A stretch of 64,000 nucleotides of DNA. Source: Isochrysis galbana. Its lineage: Eukaryota > Haptophyta > Isochrysidales > Isochrysidaceae. Below the pieces are notes generated by a model. It searched no databases. It saw only the letters and a program-made list of their open reading frames with translations, and had not been told where the DNA came from. Made by a program: the position numbers and the translations under genes. The stretch is from assembly GCA_018136815.1 (NCBI GenBank), contig CM030934.1:5219587-5283586 (forward strand), in the 5' to 3' direction. Positions 32,431 through 43,489 of this stretch are shown piece after piece; position 1 is the stretch's first letter; the number at the start of each line of letters is the position of its first letter.

Positions 32431-34210
32431 TCACCAATCGCCAGGACCAGGGTCATAGTTCGGGTCTTCGGGGATGGACGTAGGGTCCTCGTTTACATCT
32501 AGCGTGGAAGAAACAGCTTTTTCAGCTCGAATCTCCTCCGCCTTGGGCTCAGGTGGAGGCGGAGGGGGTGCAGCTAGCGTCGGACGTGGTGGTGGTGCAA
32601 CTGGTGGCGGGGGAGGTGGTGCAACTGGCGTGGGCAGCGGGGAGGGTGCGAATGGAGGTGGGGGTGCCGGCTTGGAGACCGTGGGCGGTGGTAGCTTTTC
32701 CGTCAAATCGGGCATCTTAGGTGCCTTGATTTCTGGGATCTCAAACTCAGGGATCTTGAAACCGGATGCATCGGGGATTGATGGCAAACTGGCAGCTTGT
32801 TCCTTGAGCTCGGCAGCCTTGTCGCTCAGTTGCTTTCCAAACTCCACCAGTGCTGCACCGATGGCCAGCTTAGGCAAGGTGGAGCTAGCCTCAGTTTTGG
32901 TCGACTTATCCGCCGGCGCTGGCGAAATCGGCGAGGGAGCTGCAGGGACGGGCGGTTTTGCAGGGGGCGATGGCGGCGGTTTCGCAGAGGCAGCCGTCTT
33001 GGCAGCAGCACCAAGATCGGGAATACTCAAATCCGGAACCTCGAGGTCTGGCATTTTGATCTCTGGTACTCTCAGGTCAGGAAGTTTCAGGCCGCCGAAT
33101 AAAGGTGGTGGCGGCGAAGAGGGTGGTTTCGGCAACGGTGGGGGGGGTGAAGAGGACGGCTTAGGTGTTGCTTGCGCATCCGGTAGATCAAACTTCGGAA
33201 GTTCCAACGAACCCAATAACGGCATCTTGAAGCCCTCGAATAGCGGAGGCGGCGGCGGCGGTGGCAGCGGTGGTGGCGGCGGCGGTAGTGGTGGCGACTT
33301 CGCAGTGAGTGGAAGCTCGAACGATGGGAAATTGATGGCATTTGGAGAAGGCATCTTGAAACCCTCAAAGACGGGAGGTGCAGGCGAAGGTGAATTGCTG
33401 ACACGGGCGGGAGCTGCTTGTTTTGGTTTCTCAGGTGCAGGCGAGGGAATCGAAAATAGGCCACCGAATAGTTGTGCCGGTGGCGGCGGGGGTGGCGGCG
33501 GCGGGGGTGGTGGCGGGGGTGGCGGAGCGAAGAACTTTGCAAATGGCGATGGAGGCGGCGTGACCGGAGGGGGAGCCGGTGGGGCCGCTGGCGGCTTGAA
33601 GAAGCCACCAAAGAGATTATCCATTGGCGGAGGGGCCGGCGATGCCTTGATGGATGTCGGACGCTGCGTGGCCTTCTTTGCAGTGCGAGCCGGAGTAGGC
33701 ATACGAGCCGGTGCCCGAGGCGGCGGCGGAGGGGGAGGGGGGGAATTCCTGCGCATCGGTGCCGCCCGCTTCGGCGCGGCGCGCTGCGGCTGCTTCACGG
33801 TTGGTTTGGCTGACGCGCTAGCTTTCTGCAACAAGACAAAGGAACGCGAGTGGAAGGGTTGGAGGGGCAGCAAAGGTTGGAAAGTGACGCAAATTGTGCT
33901 GCTGGCAAGGTTAGAAAGTGACGCAAATTGTGCTGCTAGGGTACGGACTACGCCTTCCCCGCAGTCCCCCCTTCCCCCATCCATCCTTCGACCCCCTTTC
34001 CCTTCCCGTCGCTCCTTCTCTCCCACAAGGGCTCACTTTCCCTCGACACCCTCTCACCTTGACGGACGGGATGTCCCACTGCTTCTGGAAGTTGAACTGC
34101 ATAACGGGATAGGTGGCGCGCGTGGCGCGCAGCGGGACCGGCGTGTACATGCGGAGCGAGTCGACGGCTGAGCCGCCGATGAGGAGGAGCAGTGCAGCCG
34201 GGCACCACAT
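32431..34210 (-). CDS. Secreted or organelle-targeted Pro-rich repeat protein
   Basis: Exons 34210-34058 and 33825-32431 (232-nt GT-AG intron, phase 0) encode 515 residues. Exon 1 gives a signal peptide (MWCPAALLLLIGGSAVDS) followed by a basic, hydroxylated stretch (LRMYTPVPLRATRATYP). That could be a transit peptide, in which case a bipartite plastid-targeting signal is possible, as in algae with secondary plastids. The rest alternates polyproline (P9-P16 runs) with modules [FL][FG]GFKMP or FGGLKLP (five copies). It then has IP[DE][LIF] strands such as VPEIKMPDLEVPDLSIPDL and FKIPEFEIPEIKAPKMPDL, ending acidic (DPNYDPGPGDW). No enzyme domain. Cell-wall, scaffold or adhesive roles are guesses. 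The long Gly-rich frame on the opposite strand is its shadow. Confidence 0.75.
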
Positions 34211-34433
34211 CTCCTCGAGAAAGGAGTGAAGAGGGTGGCGTGGGCTGGGGGGAAGGGGGGGGAGGGCGGGGGGGGGAGAGGGGGCGGCGGCGGCGGCTGC
34301 CGCTCTTGGCACGCGGGCGGCGGCGGAGGAGGAGGAAGGGGGGGGAGCGGGGGAGGGGGGTTGGAGGTGCGGGGGATGCGGAGATACAGATGGAAGAGAA
34401 CCGAGGAGGGGGGAGTGGGGGGGGGGGGGGGAG

Positions 34434-34649
<216 letters not shown>

Positions 34650-34889
34650 AAGGAGGGAGGAGGAGGAGGGAGAGTGGGGGAGGGAGAGAGAAGTCCAGAG
34701 GGACACGAAGATGGGGAGAGAAAAGATAAAGAAAGGACAGGGGGGAAAGGGACAACGCCGTCCTCTCCTCTTCTTCGGCTCTTCATTTTTCAAAGAGTTC
34801 CATAGCCGACCAGAAGGAATCCGGGAGGCGCTGATTAAATTAAACGTCCGCGCAACCAAGAATAGTGTCTACAATTACATCATACTTTA

Positions 34890-35289
34890 GAAGTTGAGTC
34901 TAGGGGTTGACGGAAATAAACCCTACATAGTAAAATCCACCCGAATACCCATTTCACTCATCCACATCCAGACATCTAACTAGAGGCTATCGCTTCGCAG
35001 CCTACGCCGCTTCGTAGCCAGCACGCCGGCACGCCGATGGCGCGCTAGCGGCTAGCGGCCACTTGCAGCTAGAGGCGGCCAGAAAGCGCCCGGAGGGTGG
35101 GTGTAGTGGTAGTGGGTACGACACACGAACACGATCGCGTCCATGTCAAAGGTGTACAGGGAGGAGCTGTTCAGGAGAACGGCAGCCTTGATGAAGATGT
35201 CGACGGCCGACTGATGGATGTGGCGGCCGTACGCGAGGTGCATCGTGATGATGTCCCTGCGCTCGTCGTCGTCGATGTGCCGCCGCTTC
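34890..35289. other. Intergenic, possible element ORF on the minus strand
   Basis: The minus frame 35052-35363 includes SKRRHIDDDERRDIITMHLA and FIKAAVLLNSSSLYTFDMDA, protein-like but unrecognised. Because it adjoins LINE-related DNA it may be part of a mobile element. Confidence 0.3.
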
Positions 35290-35880
35290 GAGGAGTGTGC
35301 AGGGGGCCCGTTTTCGACGATCAATGCGGATGAGAGGCCCCGCCGGATCCCAAACAAATACACATGAGACAGGAGCCACCCGGATGGTCACGCCAATCGG
35401 GCAGACTGCGCGCCGAAACCTCGTCGAAGTAACCAATCCGCGGAGCCCATGCTGAACGTTGAGCCGTCGCCGAGGGCCGAGGGAGGCCATAGCCATAGAG
35501 ACCTTGGCGGGTTTCACGCCCGGCCAGAAAAGAACGACCACTCAGAAAATCAAAGACAGAACATTCGCCTACCCGAACACGCCGACACCCAGCAGCCTAA
35601 AAGCCCTGTACCTAGTGGCGTGGAGATACATTATAGGGGACTTCTACAGAGCAGAATTCGAAAACTACACGTTTCACCACAGCTACCGGTCACTGAACGC
35701 ACACTAAGCAGATTCATGAATGTCGTGAGAGGCCTCGAAACCTCGGGAGAACGCTCATCGGCGCGCACGAACAAAGCCTCCCAAGGGAGCAAGCCCAAAA
35801 CCAAGGTGCGCGAGAGCTCAGTGCTCCGCTTTACACAACCGACAGAAAAAACTCCCTCATGATAAGCACGAACCTGACTC
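35290..35880 (+). mobile_element. LINE-related fragment
   Basis: Positions about 35305-35430 match the reverse complement of 52740-52860 inside the LINE copy at 51.4-53.7 kb (CCCGTTTTCGAC, CGCCAATCGGGC, CGCGCGCCGAAA). Downstream, one plus frame reads LKALYLVAWRYIIGDFYRAE followed by FENYTF, the kind of sequence seen near LINE ORF2 C-termini. Frames are interrupted. Confidence 0.5.
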
Positions 35881-35966
35881 TAGTGAGGAGCGAAAAGGAA
35901 AAGGGACGACACCGACAACACAATGGTCCCTTTGAACGGAAAAAGAGATCTGGGAGTGCGCATTGC

Positions 35967-38900
35967 TCATCGTGAAAGGTGGCGGTGAGTGCGCTCCTTG
36001 GCAGCTGCACTCGAGTTTGCCGGTCTTTTATAAGCACAAGGCGTGTTCCACGCCTCCTCTTCATAACCTTGAGAGAAGGCAGTGAGGGTTTGCGAACCAA
36101 GGGAAGACGAGAGATATGGGGCTGTGTGTCCTTCTACCGACTACATTGGTGCCGATCTTGGCCTTATCACTGTCTAAGAGCACGCCATGCCATCGCTGCT
36201 TGGGGCGGTGGTCTACGTATGCCCATTGAGTATCTATGTCCAGGAGAGGAATCGTGGTCGGAGAGCAGTGGCGACCCGCTCCGACCTCTGCACTCACCTC
36301 GTTGAGTTGCAACAGCGAGCATTTCAGCCAGCGTTGTTGTCTCCTCATATCCAAACCGCGCACCCGCCGATCCGCTTAGACGCTCTCGTCGTGCACGTGG
36401 AGATTCCGTCGCCGCCGCAGGTCGCTTTGCGAACGGTTCGCGCAGCGGTCCATTGGCAGACTTGCTGGTTGGCTGTATGCGTTGCAGAGAAACCAATGTC
36501 TGCTGCCCTCCCAATGCTACACTGTCGTAGCTGAACGCTTTGGTCCTCTCCCCGCATTCAGGCGAGCCTGTCCGGGTCGCCTCATCAGACTTGCGCAAGC
36601 TCTGCGCCTGTCGTAGGGTCATCGGCCGGCCTAAGTTTGCAAGCATCTTTGATGGGTGCGAGCCGCTACGCACCCCAAACGCCGACGACGGTCGTGCAGG
36701 CACCGCACAGCCGGACGGAGAGTGTGGCGCCATGGCAGCACCGCTGGCACTCGAGGCGCACCCGAATGTCACACTCGCGCCAATTTGCGCGCGCGTAGAC
36801 GAGGACTCGCCCGTTGCCTCGTACGCTGATCGTGCCGAGACGGCCGCTCGCATTTTGGGTGAGCTCGAGTGGCTTTTCAGCGATCCTGCATCAGGTGAAG
36901 TTTGCGAACTGCCGCAGCTCACACTTCGTGAGCGTGATCTGAGCTCGCCAGAGCCAGAGCAAACAGGTGTCCGCGATGGCGACACCTCCGGCGAGCTGGT
37001 CCCATCGTTCGGCTCAAAGGCTGTGAACTCCGTTGTCACCCCCCCCGCCGGCATCCTGAGCTCCGAGTTCGATGGTCTGCTCAGCAAGGGAGACTTAAGC
37101 GGCGACGATATTAAGTCGTCTGTACCGGTCCCAAAGCGCGACCGTGAGGGCGTTCCAGCGTCCGAGTTATACCGCACTGGCTGGGACAGCCCTCGCTTAG
37201 CGCCACACTCGGGATCATATTGCGGATCATCCGCTTCGGACGCAAACCGATCCTCGTGCCCCGTGGACTCCATACTCTGCGCGCGGCGCACTAAGGGTGA
37301 GGTTGGCGCCGAGGCACTGGATGTAGACGCAAGGGACATGCGACGTGACCGCGGAGCCGTGCTAATCTCAGGATAGCACCGTAGACCCTCTACGAACGAC
37401 CGTCCAGATCCATTGTCGAAGCAGAATTTCGGCTCATCGGCGACTTTTGGGCGTCTGCGCGCCTCCACCACGCTCGCACGTCTTGATTTGGTCGATCCCA
37501 ACTCGTCTGCTCGTGACGCATCCACGAGATCGTCAAGGCCCGCAACCCACTCCCCGTCGCCGCATCCAAGAGCAACGGATAGCGCCTCTGACTCGCGTAG
37601 CAGCACTAGCTCCGCCTCGTCTTTCCCTCCGCTCCAGACTTGGGAATCCTGACCAGATGGGAGAGGCTCCGCGCGCGAACGCGTCCCAATTGAGGTCGTC
37701 TCCACGGGCGGGCCCGCGGGCGGGCGCTGGCCCGCGAAGCACGCCGTCTTGTTCACGAGCGGCAGCGACGCTAGATCTCCGGCAGCCGCAGCCTCGAGCC
37801 ACCAAGCACCCAACGACATTATGACCCCCTCAATGATCAAGGTGAACCACGAGCCATCGGGCGAACGGTGACTGACGTAGCCGACGCCAGGTCCAGCACG
37901 CTCATCGAGCTCACGCCCTCGAAAGCGCTGGCCAGGGACTGCACCAATGTGCATGTACACAGGATGCTTGGCGCATTGACAGTTGTGGTTGAGCAGCTGC
38001 ACGGTTGCATTGGGCCTCAAGTCGAGGTACATCCGGGGCGCGCCCTCGGAGTTGCGAATCCCATCATGACCATAGGGCACGAGAACCAGTTCCGGCACAT
38101 GCGCCCAAGAGAGCGGCTGCAGTGAGGCTACTGGCGTTGAGTCGCCCAGAGCCGCGATGAGCGCACACAGAACCTCGTTCGGCGAGCCGTACATGCGCAA
38201 GGTCAGACAGCCGTCGCTCTCTGTCTGCTGCGTCCCTACGACCACGACCCCGAGGCTGCCGCCCGCGTCTCCCCATTTCGATCGTTCCGCAGCACGCGTG
38301 ACCAACACCTCGATCGGGTCGGCCCCGAGGTGCGGCGACACGCCCAGTGCGAGGACTAGGTCGGCTTGCTCTGCCTCTTTCGCCAGCTGCGCACGCTCGC
38401 CATGCCGCATGGTGCCGGCTGGCTTCACGGCAGGATTGGACGGATCGAACCAACTGCCGCACACCTCAAGCGTCGCAGCTTGTGGGAAGCCCGCCTTTTG
38501 AGCGAGCCCATCGCGCCCCGCTTGCACCCAGCTCTGTACAAGCCCAAGCTCGTACAAGCGCACGAGAGCATGGTGTGCCGCGGATGGCCGACGCCCGCGC
38601 TTGAACTGGGCCTCGCGCTCGAGGGCATGCCCTTCAGCCGAGGCGTCAGCCGGGGAGAGGCCGGGTCCCGTGAATACGACTGTTCGGCGCGACACCTTCA
38701 GCAGGCGGACCAGCTGATCCAGCTTGGATGCCTGCACGCCCGGGTGATCCTGGAATTCGCTCGGCGTCAGCAAGTACCCTTCCTGGAGCACCATCTCTTT
38801 CGTCGAGATGGAGCAGCCTTCGGGTGTGCCCTCGAGACGTGCGGCAGACGAGCGCCGGCCATCCAGCTTCGTCACTAGCTTGGTCTTTGAGCGCCACGTG

Positions 38901-39421
38901 CACCTGGGCGGCAACGTTGGCCCGCTGTGCAGCCGCCCATGGAAGAAGAGCTCGTGTGTGCAGTCGAGGAAGGGCACGGAGTGGAGCCGTTTCAAGACCG
39001 AGCTACGGAAGCGCGCGTCGGACGGGTCGAGCTCTCGCAGATCGCTCTCGTCCTGCGCTAGCTTGGCAGCTCGCCGCGCCTTCGCCGCCTCGGCTGCCGC
39101 GCGAGCCACCTCAGCGCGCTCGGTCTCCGATTTCTCAAACTGGCGCCTCTCCTCTTCTTCCCGCTTCTCCTTGGCGATGGTGGCCATATGGAGGACATGT
39201 AGAAGTTGCGAGACGAGGCCGGAGCAGGGCATGCTCCCATCGTCCCCATACAACTTAGTGCACGCGTGCACACACGCCGCCACGTCCTTGGAGAGCGTGG
39301 GGCTTGGCGCAAGGCCGAGCGCGCAGCATGCCGCGTTTGCGAGAGAGCGAGGGTCCATCGTCGCCCAGACGGCAGCAGCAGCCTGGTGCGCGGCAGAGTA
39401 GCTGGCCGCGCCGTCGGCCAT
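35967..39421 (-). CDS. Sirtuin-fold protein with degenerate catalytic site
   Basis: Exon 1 39421-36298 and a short exon 2 36067-35967 (donor GAG before GTGAGT, 230-nt intron, phase 1) give about 1074 residues. Without splicing the frame ends at 36167. A charged coiled coil (about 82-130) precedes a Sir2-type Rossmann core at about 235-450. There RTVVFTGPGLS (248-256) stands for the NAD-binding GAGxS motif, VQAGRDGLAQKAG for TQNxDxLHxxAG, and LEVCGSWFDP for the ExHGS motif. The catalytic histidine is Cys (about 321), and the Asn and Asp that hold NAD ribose are replaced or shifted. The family order and helix pattern are kept, including a later HxGADP segment (LGADPIEV). Deacylase activity is therefore unlikely. 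Residues from about 620 on are Ser/Pro-rich and disordered. Role unknown; a binding or scaffold function is my inference. Confidence 0.75.
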
Positions 39422-39429
39422 CGCGGACC

Positions 39430-39960
39430 ACAGTGTCCCTTCCCCCCCCCCCCCCGCCCAATCTCCTCCTCCCCCGCTCCCCCCCCCCGCTCCCCCTCCC
39501 CCCCTTCTTCAGGCGTCCTCTCCTCTCCGCCGACGGCGACCACACGCAGATACCCTCAACTTCCGCTCCCCCACCTCCTCCTCACCCCTCAAGACCCTCG
39601 CGGCCCGCCCTCCTGCCCTCCCCTCCTCCTTCCTCTCCCGCGAGCGCTCTCCTGCGTCCTTCCTCCCTCCCTTCCCCCCCCGCCCCCGCCGCCTCTCTCT
39701 CTCCCCCTCCCCCGTTCGACCCTCCTCGCCCTCTCTCTCTCCCCCCCCCCCCCCCCTCTCTCTCTCGTCCTCCCCCCCTCTTTCTCTCCCTCTTCCTCCC
39801 TCTCCTCTCCCCCCCTCTCCTCTCCCCTCCCCATCCCTCACGTTCTCTCTCCTTCCTCCCACCTCCTCCACATCTCTCTCCCGTTCCCTTCTCTTCTCTC
39901 CCCGTCTCTGCGTATCCGCCACCTCGCCTCCTCTCCCCGCCATCTCTCTCTCTCTCGTCG
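39430..39960. repeat. Pyrimidine-rich tract upstream of the 39421 start
   Basis: About 500 nt of C/T-rich plus strand (poly-C, CTCTCTC). The minus-strand sirtuin-like gene thus has a GA-rich leader, while a possible plus-strand gene lies on the other side. Confidence 0.75.
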
Positions 39961-40011
39961 CTATCGCCCGAGATTGACCACGCTGCGGATCGACCCCCTC
40001 ACGGAGTTCTC

Positions 40012-40018
40012 TATAAAA
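40012..40018 (+). promoter_or_regulatory. Possible TATA box
   Basis: TATAAAA at the end of the pyrimidine tract, about 250-320 nt upstream of the small plus-strand frames at 40263 and 40334. No direct support for use. Confidence 0.3.
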
Positions 40019-40333
40019 CACACACAGGATAATTCTCCCTCCTCTCTCTCTCCCTCTCTCATCCGTTCGTTCGTGCGCTGGCGCCGGCTCTTCCCCGCCC
40101 TTCTCAAAACATCTTTCAACTCCTATATAGTACTCTATCTTTGGCAGTACTCTATTGTCTACAGACACAAGGTTGGCACTTCCCCCCCCCCCCCCTTTCC
40201 TAAAGTAGAGGCATGAGCCTCGTAGAACGGCCCGCCTCGTGAAGCGGCCCGCAACGTTCCCCATGGCTCCCACGGCCAAGCCCAAGCCTCCCTCGCGCCC
40301 AGAGATGCCCAAACAAAGGGCACTAACTACACC

Positions 40334-40768
40334 ATGCAGGCCCGCGACAAGGCCGACGATCTTCGAGAGCGAGAGCGAGCTCGCCGCGCATCACTTGAGG
40401 CATGCCATCTAGTGTGCTCTTGTCAACATGTTCCGTGCCCTGGGAATGTGTTCCTTTGTTCCTTTGTTGTGATACTTGTGGCAATCTCAAGAAGGGAGTG
40501 TGCAAGAAGCAAGAAGAGGGGATGTGTGCAGCTTCGGAGGCTTGCAGCTCGTGTGGATGTTGGGTGTCAAAGCGCGTTGAGTGACTCAGAGCCCGTTCTC
40601 GATGTCGGGGCTGATGCACGAGGCTCGCAATGTCGCGCACACATATGCAAAAAAATGCATTGCGAGTCACAACGAGCTTCAACTGAAAAAATAAGCACAT
40701 GTCGGCCAAGCTCTCTACATGAGGAGGCTTTCATGCAGTTTGAGCACCTTCTAGAAACCAAAGGGTAA
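40334..40768 (+). CDS. Hypothetical small ORF
   Basis: 144 codons from an ATG. The first part (MQARDKADDLRERERARRAS) is a convincing charged helix, the rest is Cys-rich and less so. CTAAC plus ATGCAG just before the frame could be a branch point and acceptor, so it may be a second exon following a short first exon near 40214-40263. A different frame from the ATG at 40263 gives 49 codons (MAPTAKPKPPSRPEMPK). No family recognised; coding status is uncertain. Confidence 0.3.
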   Translation: MQARDKADDLRERERARRASLEACHLVCSCQHVPCPGNVFLCSFVVILVAISRRECARSKKRGCVQLRRLAARVDVGCQSALSDSEPVLDVGADARGSQCRAHICKKMHCESQRASTEKISTCRPSSLHEEAFMQFEHLLETKG

Positions 40769-40990
40769 GATTTTATAGTGCCTAATAGAAATGGGGCCGA
40801 TCCAAGAAGCTCATGCCTCTAGGGGTAAACCCCCTCTACTCTACTCTAGAGGACTGCTTAGAACAGAGGAAAATCCCACACTCTCCCCGAGCGCGTTTCG
40901 TCGACGCGCAAGATCTCGCGAATCATCCGCTATCATTTATTCGCTCTCCACTGTGGATTTCCCCCCCCGCCAGCCGCCAGCCCTCCAGAC

Positions 40991-41173
40991 CCTAGATGGG
41001 CAATACGTATTTACCGTATTTGGCCAGAGGCCAAATACATATGTATTTGGCTGTATTTGAAGCGCGTCCTGGGTTGTAGGCCTCGAATGTATTTGAAATG
41101 TATTTGGCCGGAGGCCAAATACATATGTATTTGGCTGTATTTGCAGGCCCCAGCACCGTATTTCCCATCTAGG
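40991..41173. mobile_element. Short hAT-like MITE (CCTAGATGGG family), 8-bp TSD
   Basis: 183 bp. Termini CCTAGATGGGCAATACG and the reverse complement of CCTAGATGGGAAATACG. The 8-bp duplication CTCCAGAC flanks it exactly (40983-40990 and 41174-41181). Inside are two copies of the palindrome CCAAATACATATGTATTTGG and several CGTATTTGGCC repeats. No coding capacity. It sits about 60 nt upstream of the first ATG of the next gene. Confidence 0.9.
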
Positions 41174-41232
41174 CTCCAGACCGCTCTTTGATGGGACCGC
41201 CTCCGCGCGGCAGGTAGGGGGTAGCCATAGCG

Positions 41233-41962
41233 ATGGCGGAGGCCGCTGCCGTGGTGCCTGGTGCCTGGTGCCCGGTGCCGCCCCGCGAGCGCCAGGCGAC
41301 GAGAACCAGCCCATGCAGACGAAGGTGCGAGCGGCGAGGAAGCGGAGGACGGCCGCCGAGGCGCGCCAGGCGCCAGGTCCGCCTCGAGGAGGCGGCTGCA
41401 GAAGAAGCGGCAGCGGNNNNNNNNNNNNNNNNNNNNNNNNNNNNNNNNNNNNNNNNNNNNNNNNNNNNNNNNNNNNNNNNNNNNNNNNNNNNNNNNNNNN
41501 NNNNNNNNNNNNNNNNTCGGTGGCTGGGTCTTTCCGGACGACAAGCGGGCCACCATCATGCAGGTGCTTGACAAGGCTGGCCTCAGCCACAGGCACAACG
41601 CTCCCGGCGCAAGCGCCGCAAACAAGCAAGAGAGTGCCGCCGTTAACGCTGCAGCAGCCAAGGATGCCTCGAGCACCGCGTGCGCTGGAGCGACGCTGAC
41701 TGTGGCTCCTCACAAACGGGCTCTCCTGGTGACTGGTGAGACTATGAAGGTGAAGGATGTGTTGAAGAGCCTACATGGCAGCTGGAACAAGACCCTCAAA
41801 GGCTGGGTTTTCCCCGGGTCGCAGCGGGCCACTCTTCTAGAGACGCTCCGAGCGGATGCTAGCAACACTGTCACCGAAGCGAGCGCCTCGCAATCGCCAG
41901 CGGCCAAGAGGCAAAAGAAGAGCGCCGAAGATGAGTTCATCGATGATGATGAGAGTGAGTAG
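41233..41962 (+). CDS. Protein with tandem GWVFPGS repeats, interrupted by an assembly gap
   Basis: After the gap the frame from 41517 to 41962 is clear. It begins inside one repeat (GGWVFPDDKRATIMQVLDKA) and contains a second complete one: KRALLVTGETMKVKDVLKSL, then HGSWNKTLKGWVFPGSQRAT and LLETLRAD. It ends in a basic nuclear-signal-like AAKRQKKSAEDEF and an acidic tail. The repeat is about 45 residues: a strand with TG-T, an Lxx-GxW turn, then KGWVFP. The N-terminal part before the gap is in an uncertain frame; ATGs at 41233 and 41313 are both possible. I know of similar GWVFPGS-type segments in algal and protist proteins but not their function. A GTGAGT overlapping the stop may be a splice donor. 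Confidence 0.5.
41417..41516. other. Assembly gap (exactly 100 N)
   Basis: The round length suggests a placeholder of unknown true size, so frame and length across it are unreliable. Confidence 0.99.
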
Positions 41963-43489
41963 AGGCGATCTAAGCGAACGCGCAGCTCTTCAGTGCGAAT
42001 TGTGGCTAGGATCTCGCTTTGATGCATACATGCGTCTACGAGTAAAACATACTGATTCGTCCTGCCCGTCTTCTCCTAGTAGTTTGGCAAACCTATGTTG
42101 CCTTCGTGTGACTTGCCAATGGGCAGGTGCCGCATATGATCTAGGCTGCTTTCCCACCTTCGTTTGTTCCTGGGAGCGCTAAGCTTTCCGGTGCAGGAGA
42201 GTGCTTGGCCAACCTGCGAATTCACGTCACATCCGATACCCTTGAGGATGGTAGCCACATCCCATGCTTGCGCATTCACAAAAACATGTCATGTCCGGTA
42301 CCTACTCTTGAGGACCGTAGCCACATCCCATGTATGCCTATGTGCCCACCTGTGCGGTGTTTTGCCACGCCGCAATCACCGACTACCGTACCATTACCGT
42401 TTACATTCATTGATTATTTATTGAGATGGCGCAACTGCCACTAGCCATGCACCAACCCAAATCCGCCAATTTGTGCAAGTTCGGATCCCATCCGTTCTCC
42501 GCTTAGGACGGGGTATCATTGAGTGCTGGGTGTCTTGTACCATGTCCTGCGTTTTCTCGTTGCGCATCGCTGTGGGGGCTACCGAGGGGGGTCGGGGCCC
42601 AAAGGGCACCAAAAAAAACCTTTTAATTTTAATAGTCCCGCCTCACTTGTCGCACTGAAACACGCGCTCACGAAGCCACGCCCATCCTCCTTCTTCTCCC
42701 TCACTCCCCGCCTTGCGGCAACTCCCCTCGTGCTCTACTTAGGGGCTCAGGTTGTGCGGGGGTTCTGAGTAGAGCGGGATGCACTTGTCCCCAACGGTAT
42801 ATGTTCTCGCCTTCATCTTGTTCTGTTAGGTGACCTATTTCTATATATAACATGTATTACGTATTACATAGTTTCGTCTCTTTAGCGTGTACCAGTGTCT
42901 GTCTTCTGTGTCTGTGGCTGTGGACGGCCGCCCATTCGAGTGGCCGATTATAGCGCGAAATCTCGCGACTCTTTATGTGAGTCTTTCGGCTAGACCGAGA
43001 GCTTTCGCTCTTTCGCTACGAGGCTGAACTCCTCGCTCAGCTGTAGCCTACCTTTCTCATTCTCTTTCTCGGTGAATGAATACGGGGGTGTTGAGCTCTG
43101 ATATTTTTTTGAGCTTGGGTTTTCTTCCATAAGCGGCCTTATAGGTGCGCATGGAGTTGTGGAGATTCATCTGAGTGCTGCCTCGAACCAGAGTGGCAAA
43201 CCTCATTAGGGTGGACTTTCATAACTCAAAACTTATATTTCTCCGCGCGGCGCGCAACGACAACGACAACCAGTCGCGCGGTCGCACCTTGCTGGCGGCG
43301 AAACTCGAAACTCGAAATAATATACACACATGCACAGATGCACAGATGATAGATGATAGATTATATTACTCAATGTCATAGTCATAGCCACAGACCATAG
43401 AGACAACACACTCAAAAACATTCTGATTCTGCTGGAAGGCTCGGAATGGTGTCGCACGTCTCCACGTGTAACGTGTAATCCAGCATATA
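41963..43489. other. Intergenic with repeats
   Basis: No gene is seen. Contains an imperfect tandem pair at about 42229-42335 (each with GTAGCCACATCCCATG), GGGGCCCAAAGGGCACC at about 42590 (also at about 7772), and the dispersed repeat at 42665-42815. Confidence 0.5.
42665..42815 (+). repeat. Dispersed repeat, copy 2 (partner at 16905-17050)
   Basis: Shares CTTGCGGCAACTC, CTACTTAGGGGCTCAGGT and GTATATGTTCTCGCCTTC with copy 1, same orientation. Confidence 0.8.

Noticed and set aside
32474-34171. 565-codon Gly-rich plus-strand ORF
   Set aside because: It is the antisense shadow of the Pro-rich gene; proline codons read as glycine on the other strand, and the minus frame has a signal peptide and a clean intron.
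35831-36100. 89-codon minus ORF downstream of the sirtuin-like gene
   Set aside because: Most of it is the small second exon read in the wrong frame; splicing from 36298 to 36067 explains the region better.
36540-37376. 278-codon plus-strand ORF
   Set aside because: Antisense of the Ser-rich tail of the sirtuin-like gene; no domain, and the minus frame continues a recognisable fold.
38808-40216. Plus-strand ORFs of 200-340 codons through the pyrimidine tract
   Set aside because: Low-complexity Pro/Ser/Leu translations of C/T repeats and antisense of the sirtuin-like gene.
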